Assembly (NCBI GenBank): GCA_015711895.1 | Contig: MU158615.1 | Span: 3,485 to 26,275, forward strand | Source: Candidatus Solincola tengchongensis | Lineage (GTDB): Bacteria > Actinomycetota > Geothermincolia > Geothermincolales > RBG-13-55-18 | DNA length: 22,791 bases | Direction: 5' to 3' | In this document: piece by piece, positions 1-6,870 of the stretch | How positions within the stretch are numbered: position 1 is the first letter of the stretch | Layout of the letters: each line of letters begins with the position of its first letter | The notes under the pieces: generated by a model | Database searches by the model: none | What the model was told of the DNA's origin: nothing | The model's input: only the letters and a program-made list of their open reading frames with translations | Program-made: the position numbers and the translations under genes

Positions 1-860
1 GGGGCATGGGGGACGTGCCGGCCGCGGCCACCGGCTCCGGAGCCCTGGAGCACGGGGACGGCCACATCTACCTGGGGACCTCGGGATGGCTGGTGGTCTC
101 CGTTAGGAAGCCCAAGAACCTGGGGAAGAACGGCATCGTCTCCGTGGCCTCCCCGGACCCGGAGATGTTCCTCATGATCGGGGAGACGGAGACCGCCGGG
201 GCCTGCCTGAAGTGGTTCGCCGACAACTTCGCCACCGAGGAGGAGAAAAAGGAAGCGGCGCGGAGGGGGGACGAGATGGCCATCTTCGCCGTGCTCGACG
301 AGGTGGTGGAGAAGGTGAAGCCGGGAGCGGAGCGCCTGCTCTTCACCCCCTGGCTCTTCGGGGAGAGGGCTCCCATTACCGACACCACCATACGTTCCGC
401 TTTCGTCAACCTCTCCCTTAACCACAGCCGGGAGCACCTCCTGCGGTCCATATACGAGGGCGTGGCCTACAACTTCCGCTGGCTGGTGGACACGGTGGCG
501 GACGCCGGGTTCCCCTGCCGCACCCTGAGGGCTATCGGCGGGGGCGCGCGGAGCGACGTCTGGATGCAGATCATGGCCGACGTTACCAGGAGGAACATCG
601 AGGCGGACATCGAGGCGGTGGCCGATCCTCAGGAGGCGGGGGCCATCGGCTGCGCCTTGGCGGTGGCGGCGGCCCTGGGCGAATACGAAGGGTACCGCGA
701 CCTGAAGAAGGCGGTGCGGGTGCGGCGGACCTTCGAGCCCGACACCGCTTGCGTCCCGGAGTACGAGGAACTGTACGGCGTTTTCCGCGAACTGTACGGA
801 AACCTGTGCGGCCTCTGCCGCCGCCTTAACCAGGGCGAGGAGGCCTGCGAAGCCGGATAG
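1..860 (+). CDS. FGGY-family carbohydrate kinase, C-terminal part (gene runs off the left edge)
   Basis: This is the C-terminal roughly 285 residues of an FGGY sugar kinase; the frame is open to the left edge, so the ATG at position 6 is probably internal. Xylulokinase-like landmarks are visible: GTSGW near residue 25, LLFTPWLFGERAPI near 110-125, YEGVAYNFRW, the nucleotide-binding AIGGGARSDVWMQ near 177-189, and DPQEAGAIGCALAV. The family phosphorylates a sugar or polyol hydroxyl with ATP in the cytoplasm. The substrate cannot be read from this fragment, and xylulokinase is only the nearest general label. The stop lies 18 bp before the RuBisCO-like gene, so the two are almost certainly one transcript. 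The kinase may make the phosphorylated compound that the RuBisCO-like protein uses (inference). Confidence 0.9.
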   Translation, partial: GMGDVPAAATGSGALEHGDGHIYLGTSGWLVVSVRKPKNLGKNGIVSVASPDPEMFLMIGETETAGACLKWFADNFATEEEKKEAARRGDEMAIFAVLDEVVEKVKPGAERLLFTPWLFGERAPITDTTIRSAFVNLSLNHSREHLLRSIYEGVAYNFRWLVDTVADAGFPCRTLRAIGGGARSDVWMQIMADVTRRNIEADIEAVADPQEAGAIGCALAVAAALGEYEGYRDLKKAVRVRRTFEPDTACVPEYEELYGVFRELYGNLCGLCRRLNQGEEACEAG

Positions 861-878
861 ACGAGGAGGTAGGAAGAG

Positions 879-2219
879 ATGCTCTATTACGAAGCCCAGC
901 CGAAAGCCCTGCCCGAGGGCATAGACTACGACGAGTTCATCGTGGCCACCTATTACGCCGCCCTCCCCCGGGAGGCCATCATGTACTACCTGGCCCCCTT
1001 CCTGGCCGTGGAGCAGTCCACGGGGACCTGGACCCCGGTCCCCGGGGAGACGCCGGAGGTGAGGGCCAAGCACGTGGCCAAGGTCATCGGCATCCACGAG
1101 GTGCCCTTCTACGAGTTCGAGGTGCCCAGGGGGGTGGAGGAGCGCACCTACGTGGTGCAGATCGCCTTCCCCTTCCGCAACATCGAGCACCAGATACCCA
1201 TGCTGCTCACCGCTGTGGTGGGAAATATTTCCATGGCGGGGAAGGTGAAGCTGCTCGACCTCTACTTTCCGAAGAAGTACACCGAGGGGTTCCGGGGCCC
1301 CAAGTTCGGTATCGACGGCATCTACGAGGCCCTGGGGATAAAGGAGCGCCGCCCCCTGCTCAACAACATGATAAAACCCTGCACCGGGTATTCCTGCGAG
1401 GTGGGGGAGAAGTTGTTCTACGAGGCGGCCCTGGGCGGGTGCGACGTGATCAAGGACGACGAGCTCATCGCGGACATGGCCTTCAACCGGGTGGAGGACA
1501 GGGTGCGCGCCTATATGGCCATGGAAAGGAGGGTCTACGAGGAGACCGGGGAGCACACCCTGTACACGGTGAACGTCTCCGACAACCTGCCCAAGATGTT
1601 CGAGGTGGCCAAGCGCGCCGTGGACGCCGGGGCCAACGCCATCATGGTCAATTACCTGGCCGTGGGGCTCCCCGCCCTTCAGGCCCTGGCCGAGGACCCG
1701 GACATAAACGTGCCCATACTGGCGCACATGGACTGTGCCGGAGCCCTCTACGAGTCGCCGGTCTCGGGCATCGCCTCCCACCTGGTCCTGGCCAAGCTAC
1801 CCCGTCTTGCCGGTGCCGATGCCATCGTCTTCCCGGCGCCTTACGGCAAGGCGCCCTATCTCAAGGACCGCTTCGTGTACACGGCGGACGTCATGCACTA
1901 CCCCATGCACAACATCAAACCCTCCATGCCCATGCCCTCCGGGGGCATCACCCCGGAGATGGTCCCCACCTGCGTGGCGGACCTCGGCAGGGAGATCATG
2001 ATCGGCTCCGGTGGGGGGATCCACGCCCATCCCATGGGGCCCACGGCCGGGGCCCGGGCCTTCCGCCAGGCCATCGACGCCACCATGCAGGGCATCCCGC
2101 TTCACGAGTACGCGAAGGACCATCAGGAGCTGGCCGTGGCCCTGGGCATCTGGGAGGGCGTCTTCAAGGAGACCACCGCGGAGGCGGGCATAGAGGCCAA
2201 GACCGAGCACCTGGGCTGA
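879..2219 (+). CDS. RuBisCO-like protein (form IV type), non-carboxylating
   Basis: A 446-residue protein of the RuBisCO large-subunit superfamily. Retained residues, in spinach numbering, are E60 (E45 here) in the STGTW motif, N123 (N116, VVGNIS), K175 (K166), K201-D203-E204 (the KDDE at 192-195), H294 (H283), K334 (K324), S379 (S354 in PSGGI), and the glycines of GSGGGIHAHP near 376-385, which bind phosphate in RuBisCO. Three residues needed for CO2 fixation are changed: K177 is Cys (KPC at 166-168), R295 is Met284, and H327 appears to be Val317. I read this as a form IV enolase or decarboxylase acting on a phosphorylated ligand. An FGGY kinase lies immediately upstream. Relatives include the DK-MTP-1-P enolase MtnW and the D-apionate-pathway proteins OiaX and OiaT, but the exact reaction is unknown. 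The start follows a GAGGAGG site. Confidence 0.88.
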   Translation: MLYYEAQPKALPEGIDYDEFIVATYYAALPREAIMYYLAPFLAVEQSTGTWTPVPGETPEVRAKHVAKVIGIHEVPFYEFEVPRGVEERTYVVQIAFPFRNIEHQIPMLLTAVVGNISMAGKVKLLDLYFPKKYTEGFRGPKFGIDGIYEALGIKERRPLLNNMIKPCTGYSCEVGEKLFYEAALGGCDVIKDDELIADMAFNRVEDRVRAYMAMERRVYEETGEHTLYTVNVSDNLPKMFEVAKRAVDAGANAIMVNYLAVGLPALQALAEDPDINVPILAHMDCAGALYESPVSGIASHLVLAKLPRLAGADAIVFPAPYGKAPYLKDRFVYTADVMHYPMHNIKPSMPMPSGGITPEMVPTCVADLGREIMIGSGGGIHAHPMGPTAGARAFRQAIDATMQGIPLHEYAKDHQELAVALGIWEGVFKETTAEAGIEAKTEHLG

Positions 2220-2248
2220 CCCCAGCGATATATGCAGCCGGGCCGGTA

Positions 2249-2301
2249 ATCCCTCAGGCGGGGGAAGGCCGCCATCCGCCCGTTCATCGGATCTGAGGGA
2301 T
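2249..2301. terminator. Possible bidirectional terminator hairpin between convergent genes
   Basis: A perfect 9-bp inverted repeat: ATCCCTCAG at 2249-2257 and CTGAGGGAT at 2293-2301. A shorter GGCGG/CCGCC pair (2257-2261, 2269-2273) sits inside the 35-base loop. It lies 30 bp after the RuBisCO-like gene, between that gene and the convergent mscL. There is no clear T-tract on either strand, so intrinsic termination is only a suggestion. Confidence 0.3.
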
Positions 2302-2333
2302 CCGTTGATCACCCGCCTCGGGATTGCCTTGCC

Positions 2334-2513
2334 TCAGGCCTCGAGTTCTTTTGGGATAAGCGGGTTACGGGAACAGGTGGGCAGGGAAAGAAAACGCCTT
2401 TTGACCCCGGCAATCCTCTTGATGAGACCCCGGCCTTCGCGGTCGGCCTCCTGCAGCGTTCTCGGGAAGATCTGGAATGCGGTACCCTTCAGCAGGCCAA
2501 ACGGCCCGATCAA
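2334..2513 (-). CDS. Possible small protein overlapping the mscL stop (weak)
   Basis: A 59-codon minus-strand frame begins with a TTG whose last two bases form the start of the mscL TGA (a TTGA overlap) and ends at 2334. The predicted product starts LIGPFGLLKGTAFQIFPRTL, is rich in Arg and Lys, and matches no family I recognise. Codon choice is only moderately like the neighbours. It could be a translationally coupled small protein, the out-of-frame tail of an older longer mscL, or chance. I have low confidence that it is a gene. Confidence 0.2.
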   Translation of the reverse strand: MIGPFGLLKGTAFQIFPRTLQEADREGRGLIKRIAGVKRRFLSLPTCSRNPLIPKELEA

Positions 2514-2815
2514 TCCTTCTCTTCCTCAAGACCCAACCTTTCCAGGCGCAATACCTTGAAGAGGACGTAGACCACGGACAGGATGAGCAGGAAGTTGATG
2601 AGGACGCCGATGAAATGCCCGTACTTGAAGACGGACTTCCCAATGGTGAAAGTGAGCTCGTCCAGAGTGACCTTACCTATAATAGCTCCTATGATGGGAT
2701 TGATGAGGTCGGTAACCAGGGCATTCACCAGCGCACCGGTGGCCACGCCCACGATAAGGCCTATGGCCATGCCCACAACAACTTATTTACGCACGAACTC
2801 GACGAAACCTCTCAT
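2510..2815 (-). pseudogene. mscL: MscL-family mechanosensitive channel interrupted by an in-frame TAA
   Basis: From ATG 2815-2813 the minus strand reads MRGFVEFVRK, then TAA (2785-2783), then VVVGMAIGLIVGVATGALVN and onward to a KD-stop at 2510. This is a full-length, roughly 100-residue large-conductance mechanosensitive channel: the short amphipathic N-terminus, TM1 (GLIVGVATGALVNALV), a loop, TM2 (GHFIGVLINFLLILSVVYVLF), and a charged cytoplasmic tail (RLERLGLEEEKD). The stop falls where relatives usually have a Gln or Lys just before the conserved VVG. A single base change (CAA or AAA to TAA) or a sequencing error would explain it. Re-initiation at GTG 2776 would give an 88-residue protein lacking the N-terminal helix. 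The ATG is preceded by GGGGGTAGGGACC. In the cell the family releases solutes on hypo-osmotic shock. Confidence 0.75.
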
Positions 2816-2890
2816 GGTCCCTACCCCCATATCCGGTTCCTTCAAGCAAGACCCCGACACATTTTCAAACTCGATGGATTTTTCTTTGTG

Positions 2891-2909
2891 AGGAAGGAAA
2901 TGCCTTCCT
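2891..2909. repeat. 7-5-7 inverted repeat upstream of mscL
   Basis: AGGAAGG (2891-2897), AAATG, CCTTCCT (2903-2909) form a perfect 7-bp stem with a 5-base loop. It lies between the end of the decarboxylase-like gene and the start of mscL, both on the minus strand. No T-tract follows on either strand, so it may be an operator or RNA hairpin rather than a terminator. It also reads GGAA-N5-TTCC, one base short of the spacing in the methanococcal NrpR operator. Confidence 0.35.
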
Positions 2910-3042
2910 GAAGGCTCGCGAACGGGCGCACGGGGATCCCCCTCCGCTGATCTGCATCCTGGTACAATGCGTTTTCAGGCCGAGTGAAGGAATGAGCCCG
3001 AAATGACCGGAACCGAGGCCGGGAATTGCCGCAGGCCGTATT

Positions 3043-3807
3043 TCAGAGGGGCAGGCGCTGTTCCGCCTCGGGCAGGAGCATCCGGGCCCGGGGGATGTAC
3101 AGGGAATGGATGCTCTTCCCCGGCGCTATCTCGCGGATCTTCCTCGAGATCTCATGCTCTCCGAGGGTCATGCGGGCGGTTCCGGGCAGGAAGCTCCTTC
3201 CGAGGGAGGTGGAAAGTCCCCGGATGGAGGTGAAGAGCAGCTCCCTGTCTTTCACCGTGTAGGTGTTGAAGTCGAAATAGGTCTTCATGCGGGGCAGGGA
3301 TTTCTTCACCTCCAGGCTCAGTATATGCCTGCCCTGCTCCTCAAGGGTGCAGGTCACCGTCTCCTCGCCCTCCTCGAAACCGATCTCCGCCATGAACTTG
3401 GGATAGCCCCAGATGTCGATGCCGGCGTGGAGGGCGACCTCCGTGGTCACCGGGAGCTGCCAGACGAAGGCCTCGAAGGAGAGGGAGGCGGCCATGCGCA
3501 AGGGCGGGATGAGCATGGGGTTGACTCGCGGCCGGTAGCGCGCCGGCACGGCTATGGCCAGTTCCCGGTAGGGACCGATGCTCGTATCCCGGTAGTCGAA
3601 GGCCATGACCGCAAGGAGGCCCTTTCCGGGCATCACCTCCGCCGGCACCAGCTTGGAGGTGGGCAGCAAATCGCGGAGCTTCAGGGTGGGAGCCAGGAAG
3701 ATCCCGGCCACGGCGAAGACCTCACGGTAGAGAATCGGAACGGCGCAGGAGCCCCCGGTTATCTGCACTTCCCTCTGCTCAACGTCCGCGAAGAAGAGCC
3801 CTTCCAT
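3043..3807 (-). CDS. Acetoacetate decarboxylase superfamily protein
   Basis: A 254-residue cytoplasmic protein that looks like the acetoacetate decarboxylase superfamily. The GYPKFMAEI segment at 134-142 holds Lys137, matching the Schiff-base lysine of true decarboxylases. The adjacent residue, normally a second Lys that lowers the catalytic pKa, is Phe here. Other family features are the AVPAR-YRPRVNP stretch near 87-97 and the C-terminal LGEHEI region. The substrate is therefore open: decarboxylation of a beta-keto acid or another Schiff-base reaction is possible. I chose the ATG at 3807 because GGAGGAGGTAAC lies directly before it. The frame can extend upstream to 3906, but the extension is low-complexity and lacks a ribosome site. 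A TATAAT about 100 bp upstream suggests its own promoter. Confidence 0.8.
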   Translation of the reverse strand: MEGLFFADVEQREVQITGGSCAVPILYREVFAVAGIFLAPTLKLRDLLPTSKLVPAEVMPGKGLLAVMAFDYRDTSIGPYRELAIAVPARYRPRVNPMLIPPLRMAASLSFEAFVWQLPVTTEVALHAGIDIWGYPKFMAEIGFEEGEETVTCTLEEQGRHILSLEVKKSLPRMKTYFDFNTYTVKDRELLFTSIRGLSTSLGRSFLPGTARMTLGEHEISRKIREIAPGKSIHSLYIPRARMLLPEAEQRLPL

Positions 3808-3907
3808 GTTACCTCCTCCGTTCCCCCGATGGCGCTGGCCCCCGGATTCCGATACGCCGTGACGGCCGCTGGTAAAGGACGTCTGCCGCCGTGCCGCGGT
3901 CGGCATT

Positions 3908-3913
3908 ATTATA
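3908..3913 (-). promoter_or_regulatory. Candidate -10 element for the decarboxylase-like gene
   Basis: The minus strand carries a perfect TATAAT at 3913-3908, about 100 bp before the ATG at 3807. Seventeen bases upstream the hexamer is TAAAAC, a poor -35, so the promoter may depend on an activator or on the -10 alone. Confidence 0.4.
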
Positions 3914-4072
3914 CCTGCCCTCAGCGCGGAGTTTTAAACGGATGGGAGGAGGTCGAAGCGCAAGGCCGGGTTCGTGGCTCGGGCGAAGGAGTTCGGAACC
4001 TGGCGGGCGGAGCCCGAAAAAAAGCGGGAGATAGGGCAAGAAAGGCCGGTCTCGGGAAGGCGGGGCCGCGGT

Positions 4073-4864
4073 TCAGTACTTGGAGAGGGTTCCCGTCTTT
4101 CGAGCGTGGTTCACGGCGAGGCGGAAGAGGGCCAGGCTGAGGGGGAGCAGAGTAATGGTAATGATTGCCAGTACGGCCATCTTCCCGCGCAGTTCGTGCA
4201 GGCCCGCTCCGCGCAGGAGGGCGGCGCGCAGCCCTTCCAGGGACCAGGTGATGGGAAGGGCCTTGGAGAGAGGCCTCAGCCATGCGGGGAGCACGGTGAC
4301 CGGGTAGAAGAGCGCGCCGAGGGGGACGGAAAGGCTGCTCACCAGCCAGTTGACGGGGTCCCCGCGCTTGAAGGTGACGATGAAGGAGGCGGAGATTATG
4401 CCCAGGGAGGAGAAGGCGGCGACGGTGAGGGCGAAGATGAGCAGCGCGGCGCCCCAGTTGGCCCCGGCGTAGGAGACGCCGAAGAGGGCCCCCGTCCCCA
4501 AAAAGGCCAGGGCGGCCAGGGAGGTGAAGGTAAAGCGCCACAGGGAGGAGGAGAGGACCACGGTCACCAGGGAGGTGGGGGTGGACATGACCGCCTCCAG
4601 GGTCCCGTCCATCTGCTCCTCGCGCAGGCTCTCCGCGAAGGACCCCAGGCCGGTGCGTAAAAACAGGGCCAGGGCCATCCCCACCAGGGCGAAGGAGAAA
4701 TAGTCGTCGGCCGACCCTCTCACCATGGAAGGATCCACCATCTTCCCCAGGAAATAGAAGATGGTGACGGAGAAGAGCAGGCCGGCCAGGGAGAGGAGGA
4801 AGTTGAAGCGGTAGCTGGTCTCGATGAGGAAATCGCGTTTCAGGAAAGCCAGGCACTTTCTCAC
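4073..4864 (-). CDS. ABC-2 type transporter permease
   Basis: A 263-residue membrane protein with about six hydrophobic segments, starting with FNFLLSLAGLLFSVTIFYFL near residue 20 and ending with the LAIITITLLPLSLALFRLAV helix near 235-250. The charged RDFLIETSYR just after the start and the REEQMDGTLEAVMSTP segment near 80-95, which contacts the ATPase, are typical of ABC-2 exporters. Its ATG overlaps the stop of the ATPase gene by 4 bp, so the pair is translationally coupled. A homodimer with two ATPase subunits is expected in the cytoplasmic membrane. The exported compound cannot be told from sequence. The upstream gene in the same apparent operon is nrpR. Confidence 0.88.
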   Translation of the reverse strand: MRKCLAFLKRDFLIETSYRFNFLLSLAGLLFSVTIFYFLGKMVDPSMVRGSADDYFSFALVGMALALFLRTGLGSFAESLREEQMDGTLEAVMSTPTSLVTVVLSSSLWRFTFTSLAALAFLGTGALFGVSYAGANWGAALLIFALTVAAFSSLGIISASFIVTFKRGDPVNWLVSSLSVPLGALFYPVTVLPAWLRPLSKALPITWSLEGLRAALLRGAGLHELRGKMAVLAIITITLLPLSLALFRLAVNHARKTGTLSKY

Positions 4865-5709
4865 CGCGCACCTCCGGCAACGCTCGACCCCCCACCACCC
4901 ACCAAGGCCACGAAGATGTCCTCCAGCCGGGCATCCTCTCCCAGCTCCCCCTTACCTCTCTCCATGAGCTCGTCGAGCGGTCCGGCATAAAGGATCCGTC
5001 CCCGGTCCAGGAGCACCAGCTCCCGGCAAAGCCTCTCCGCTTCGCGCATGTCCTGGGTGGCCAGGAGCACGGTCTTGCCCCTCTCCTCAACCAGCCTGCG
5101 GCGGATGAAGTCCTGCAGGGGGAGGGCGGTCTCCGGGGAGAGGGAGCGGGTGGGCTCGTCGAGCAGGAGTATCTCAGGGTCGTGCAAGAGGGCCCGGGCC
5201 AGGGACATCCTCTGGCGCATCCCGGCCGAGTAGTCGGAGAAGGGTACGTCCAGGTTCTCCTCCAGTCCCAGAAGGCGGGCGACGTCGTCTATCCGCCGCG
5301 ACGCGACGCGGCGTTCCAAGCCCTGGAGAGAAGCGAAGAATTCCAGGTTACGCCGCCCGGTGAGCCTCCAGTAGAAGCTGCGTTCCTCCCCGGAGGCCAT
5401 CCCCAGCTGGCGCCGGTACCGGTAGTCGTTTCTCTCCAGCTCGCGGCCCATGACCGTGACCTTTCCCGAGGTGGGGAGCAGCAGGTTCATGATTATCCTC
5501 AGGAGGGTGGTCTTGCCCGCGCCGTTGGTCCCCAGTATCCCGAAGATGCTACCGCCGCTCACGCAGAAGCTGACCCCGTCCAGGGCTCTTACCTTCCCCC
5601 GCCTCCAGCCGGGCTGGAGGTAGGAGCGCAGTCCCCGTCCCGGCCTGGGGAACTCCTTGACCAGGTCCACAATCTCCAGAACCGGTCCCCGAGAGGTCCC
5701 GTCCGGCAT
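4861..5709 (-). CDS. ABC transporter ATP-binding protein with Gln in place of the H-loop His
   Basis: A 282-residue ATPase of the ABC-2 exporter class. Walker A is GTNGAGKTT at 60-68, the signature is SAGMR at 161-165, and Walker B is LLLDEPT at 181-187. The switch position reads LLATQDM, so the usual His is Gln219. The Q-loop region (LGMASGEERSFYWRLTGRRN) also lacks the usual Gln. The SGEERSFYWRLTGR wording is, from memory, typical of one ABC-2 subgroup. The missing switch His may slow hydrolysis or may be a subgroup trait. The gene begins 19 bp after nrpR ends and overlaps the permease start by 4 bp, giving a three-gene unit nrpR-ATPase-permease. The start is preceded by GAAGGAAGGCGGTG. Confidence 0.9.
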   Translation of the reverse strand: MPDGTSRGPVLEIVDLVKEFPRPGRGLRSYLQPGWRRGKVRALDGVSFCVSGGSIFGILGTNGAGKTTLLRIIMNLLLPTSGKVTVMGRELERNDYRYRRQLGMASGEERSFYWRLTGRRNLEFFASLQGLERRVASRRIDDVARLLGLEENLDVPFSDYSAGMRQRMSLARALLHDPEILLLDEPTRSLSPETALPLQDFIRRRLVEERGKTVLLATQDMREAERLCRELVLLDRGRILYAGPLDELMERGKGELGEDARLEDIFVALVGGGGSSVAGGAR

Positions 5710-5728
5710 AAGGGCTCACCGCCTTCCT

Positions 5729-6724
5729 TCAGGGCCTTACCTTGGAGAAGGGTACCAGCAGCGAATAGTCCACCAGATCGGCCATGGCCCGGGAGTAGGT
5801 GTCCACCCCTAGCTCCTCCGCCGCCGCGGGGGGGTTGAGCCCTCCGGCCACCACCAGGCCGACCCGGTCCTTGGGACAGGGTATCTCCAGGCAAGGCTGC
5901 CCCGGTTTCCCCAGCACCACTAGGCCTCCCATGCGGGCGGTCTTCATCTCCTCCAGTATCTCGGCGGCCCGCTCGCGGGCGCTGGCCGGGATCTGCCGGA
6001 AGGAGGCGCATATCCTCCCGTTGCCGGTCTCCGCCGCGGCGTGGACGCCGGTCATCTTTCCCTTGATGAAGATCTCGATGGGGTCCAGGGTGGAGCCGGA
6101 GTAGCTGATGATCTCCGTGAAGCGGCGGGGCCTACCATCCTGCATCTCCAGGAGGCCTCCGAAGGTGGATTCCACCGGTATCCCGTGGCGAAGGAACACG
6201 GCGTTCAGGGTCACGCTGCACAGGGTTGCCCAACCCACCATCCCGGAGGGCACCTCCAACCGGCCGATGCGCCCGCCCGGGCCGGATCGCTGCACCAGGT
6301 CGGAAAGGCAGAGGCCGGCCCGGAAGGCGCCGCGCATGGCCTCCATGGCCCTCGGCTCCTGTTCCTGAGGGAAGAAGGTGATGTTCACCACCACGCGACC
6401 CTTTCCCGTGCGCAGGTCGTAGTCGGTGCGCCAGGCGAGGTCGTCTATGCGCGCATTGACGAAGCCCAGGCGTTCCACGGCCAGGGCACCCTCCACTTCC
6501 CTGGCCCCCTTCTCGGTGAGCACCCGACCACTCCTTCCCACCAGGCGTGTGTACCCCCTGGCGTCGAGGTGGAGGAGGTGATAGCGCACCGTCCTCTCGT
6601 TGAGGTCCAGCCCCTTGCGGGACAGCTCGCGTGAGACGGCCCTCGCCCCGAGGGGTTTACCCGCCTCCTGGAGGACCTCCAGGATGGAGAGGGTCTTGCG
6701 CTCCAGAAAGGCATCCTCATTCAT
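5729..6724 (-). CDS. nrpR: NrpR-family nitrogen regulator, single NrpR-domain form
   Basis: A 331-residue protein. Residues about 5-75 form a winged helix of the RNase R type (KTLSILEVLQEAGKPLGARA through RTVRYHLLHLDARGYTRLVG). Residues about 80-325 match the NrpR (DUF128) effector domain, including ITFFPQEQEP, CSVTLNAVFLRHGIPVESTF, FGGLLEMQDG and the C-terminal VGLVVAGGLNPPAAAEELG. In methanogenic archaea NrpR represses nif and glnA; 2-oxoglutarate binding releases it from DNA. Here there is one NrpR domain rather than two. I prefer ATG 6724 over the in-frame TTG at 6733. No strong ribosome site is visible for either. The divergent neighbour is the glutamate synthase operon, and a shared palindromic operator lies between them, so control of that operon and of itself is likely. 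Confidence 0.88.
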   Translation of the reverse strand: MNEDAFLERKTLSILEVLQEAGKPLGARAVSRELSRKGLDLNERTVRYHLLHLDARGYTRLVGRSGRVLTEKGAREVEGALAVERLGFVNARIDDLAWRTDYDLRTGKGRVVVNITFFPQEQEPRAMEAMRGAFRAGLCLSDLVQRSGPGGRIGRLEVPSGMVGWATLCSVTLNAVFLRHGIPVESTFGGLLEMQDGRPRRFTEIISYSGSTLDPIEIFIKGKMTGVHAAAETGNGRICASFRQIPASARERAAEILEEMKTARMGGLVVLGKPGQPCLEIPCPKDRVGLVVAGGLNPPAAAEELGVDTYSRAMADLVDYSLLVPFSKVRP

Positions 6725-6753
6725 AATCGGCAACTATTTACCGTTATATGGTC

Positions 6754-6782
6754 TTGACATAGCAATTTTTAAGCTTATTATA
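6754..6782 (+). promoter_or_regulatory. Promoter of the ferredoxin-glutamate synthase operon
   Basis: TTGACA at 6754-6759 is separated by 16 bp from TATTAT at 6776-6781 (or by 17 bp from ATTATA at 6777-6782). This is a near-consensus housekeeping promoter reading toward the ferredoxin gene. Transcription would start near 6788-6790, inside the palindrome at 6781-6800, leaving a leader of about 210 nt. It lies in an A+T-rich island within GC-rich DNA. Confidence 0.7.
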
Positions 6783-6805
6783 GGTAATAGGTTACCTATT
6801 GCCGA
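6777..6805 (-). promoter_or_regulatory. Overlapping nrpR promoter on the opposite strand
   Basis: The minus strand reads TATAAT at 6782-6777, a perfect -10 made of nearly the same base pairs as the plus-strand -10. Its -35, 17 bp away at 6805-6800, is TCGGCA, four of six matches. The palindrome falls in its spacer. The nrpR transcript would start near 6770, about 45 nt before the ATG. Confidence 0.45.
6781..6800. promoter_or_regulatory. Nested palindromic operator, probable NrpR site
   Basis: TAGGTAATAGGTTACCTATT contains two nested dyads: TAGGTAA-N4-TTACCTA (6781-6798) and AATAGGT-N1-ACCTATT (6786-6800). The first includes GGTA-N6-TACC (6783-6796). This has the half-site spacing of the methanococcal NrpR operator GGAA-N6-TTCC and, as I recall, of the broader TGGYA-N6-TRCCA form. 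It covers the +1 of the ferredoxin-operon promoter and the spacer of the nrpR promoter, so one bound dimer could block both. Confidence 0.6.
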
Positions 6806-6838
6806 TTATTATAGACTATACGCCTCAAGGCGTAAAGT

Positions 6839-6870
6839 CCCTGGAGCGGTGCTCTCTGTCACCTCCAGGG
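6839..6870 (+). other. Leader hairpin of the ferredoxin-glutamate synthase operon
   Basis: CCCTGGAG (6839-6846) pairs perfectly with CTCCAGGG (6863-6870) across a 16-base loop. It lies in the predicted untranslated leader, about 50 nt after the predicted start of transcription and 130 nt before the ferredoxin start. No T-run follows at once. It may stabilise the RNA or be part of an attenuator. Confidence 0.35.

Larger units (their letters stand above)
6723..6809. repeat. 11-bp inverted repeat bracketing the divergent promoters
   Basis: ATAATCGGCAA at 6723-6733 and its exact complement TTGCCGATTAT at 6799-6809 flank the promoter island with 65 bp between them. The left copy overlaps the nrpR start codon; the right copy abuts the palindrome. 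They may be secondary operator half-sites that allow DNA looping. Confidence 0.55.

Noticed and set aside
2896..2908. GGAA-N5-TTCC before mscL as an NrpR operator
   Set aside because: Spacing is N5 rather than N6, and the sequence is explained by the 7-5-7 hairpin. There is no nitrogen-related gene beside it.
2305..2911. Plus-strand frames across the mscL region
   Set aside because: They run antisense to the recognisable channel and have no motifs or ribosome sites.
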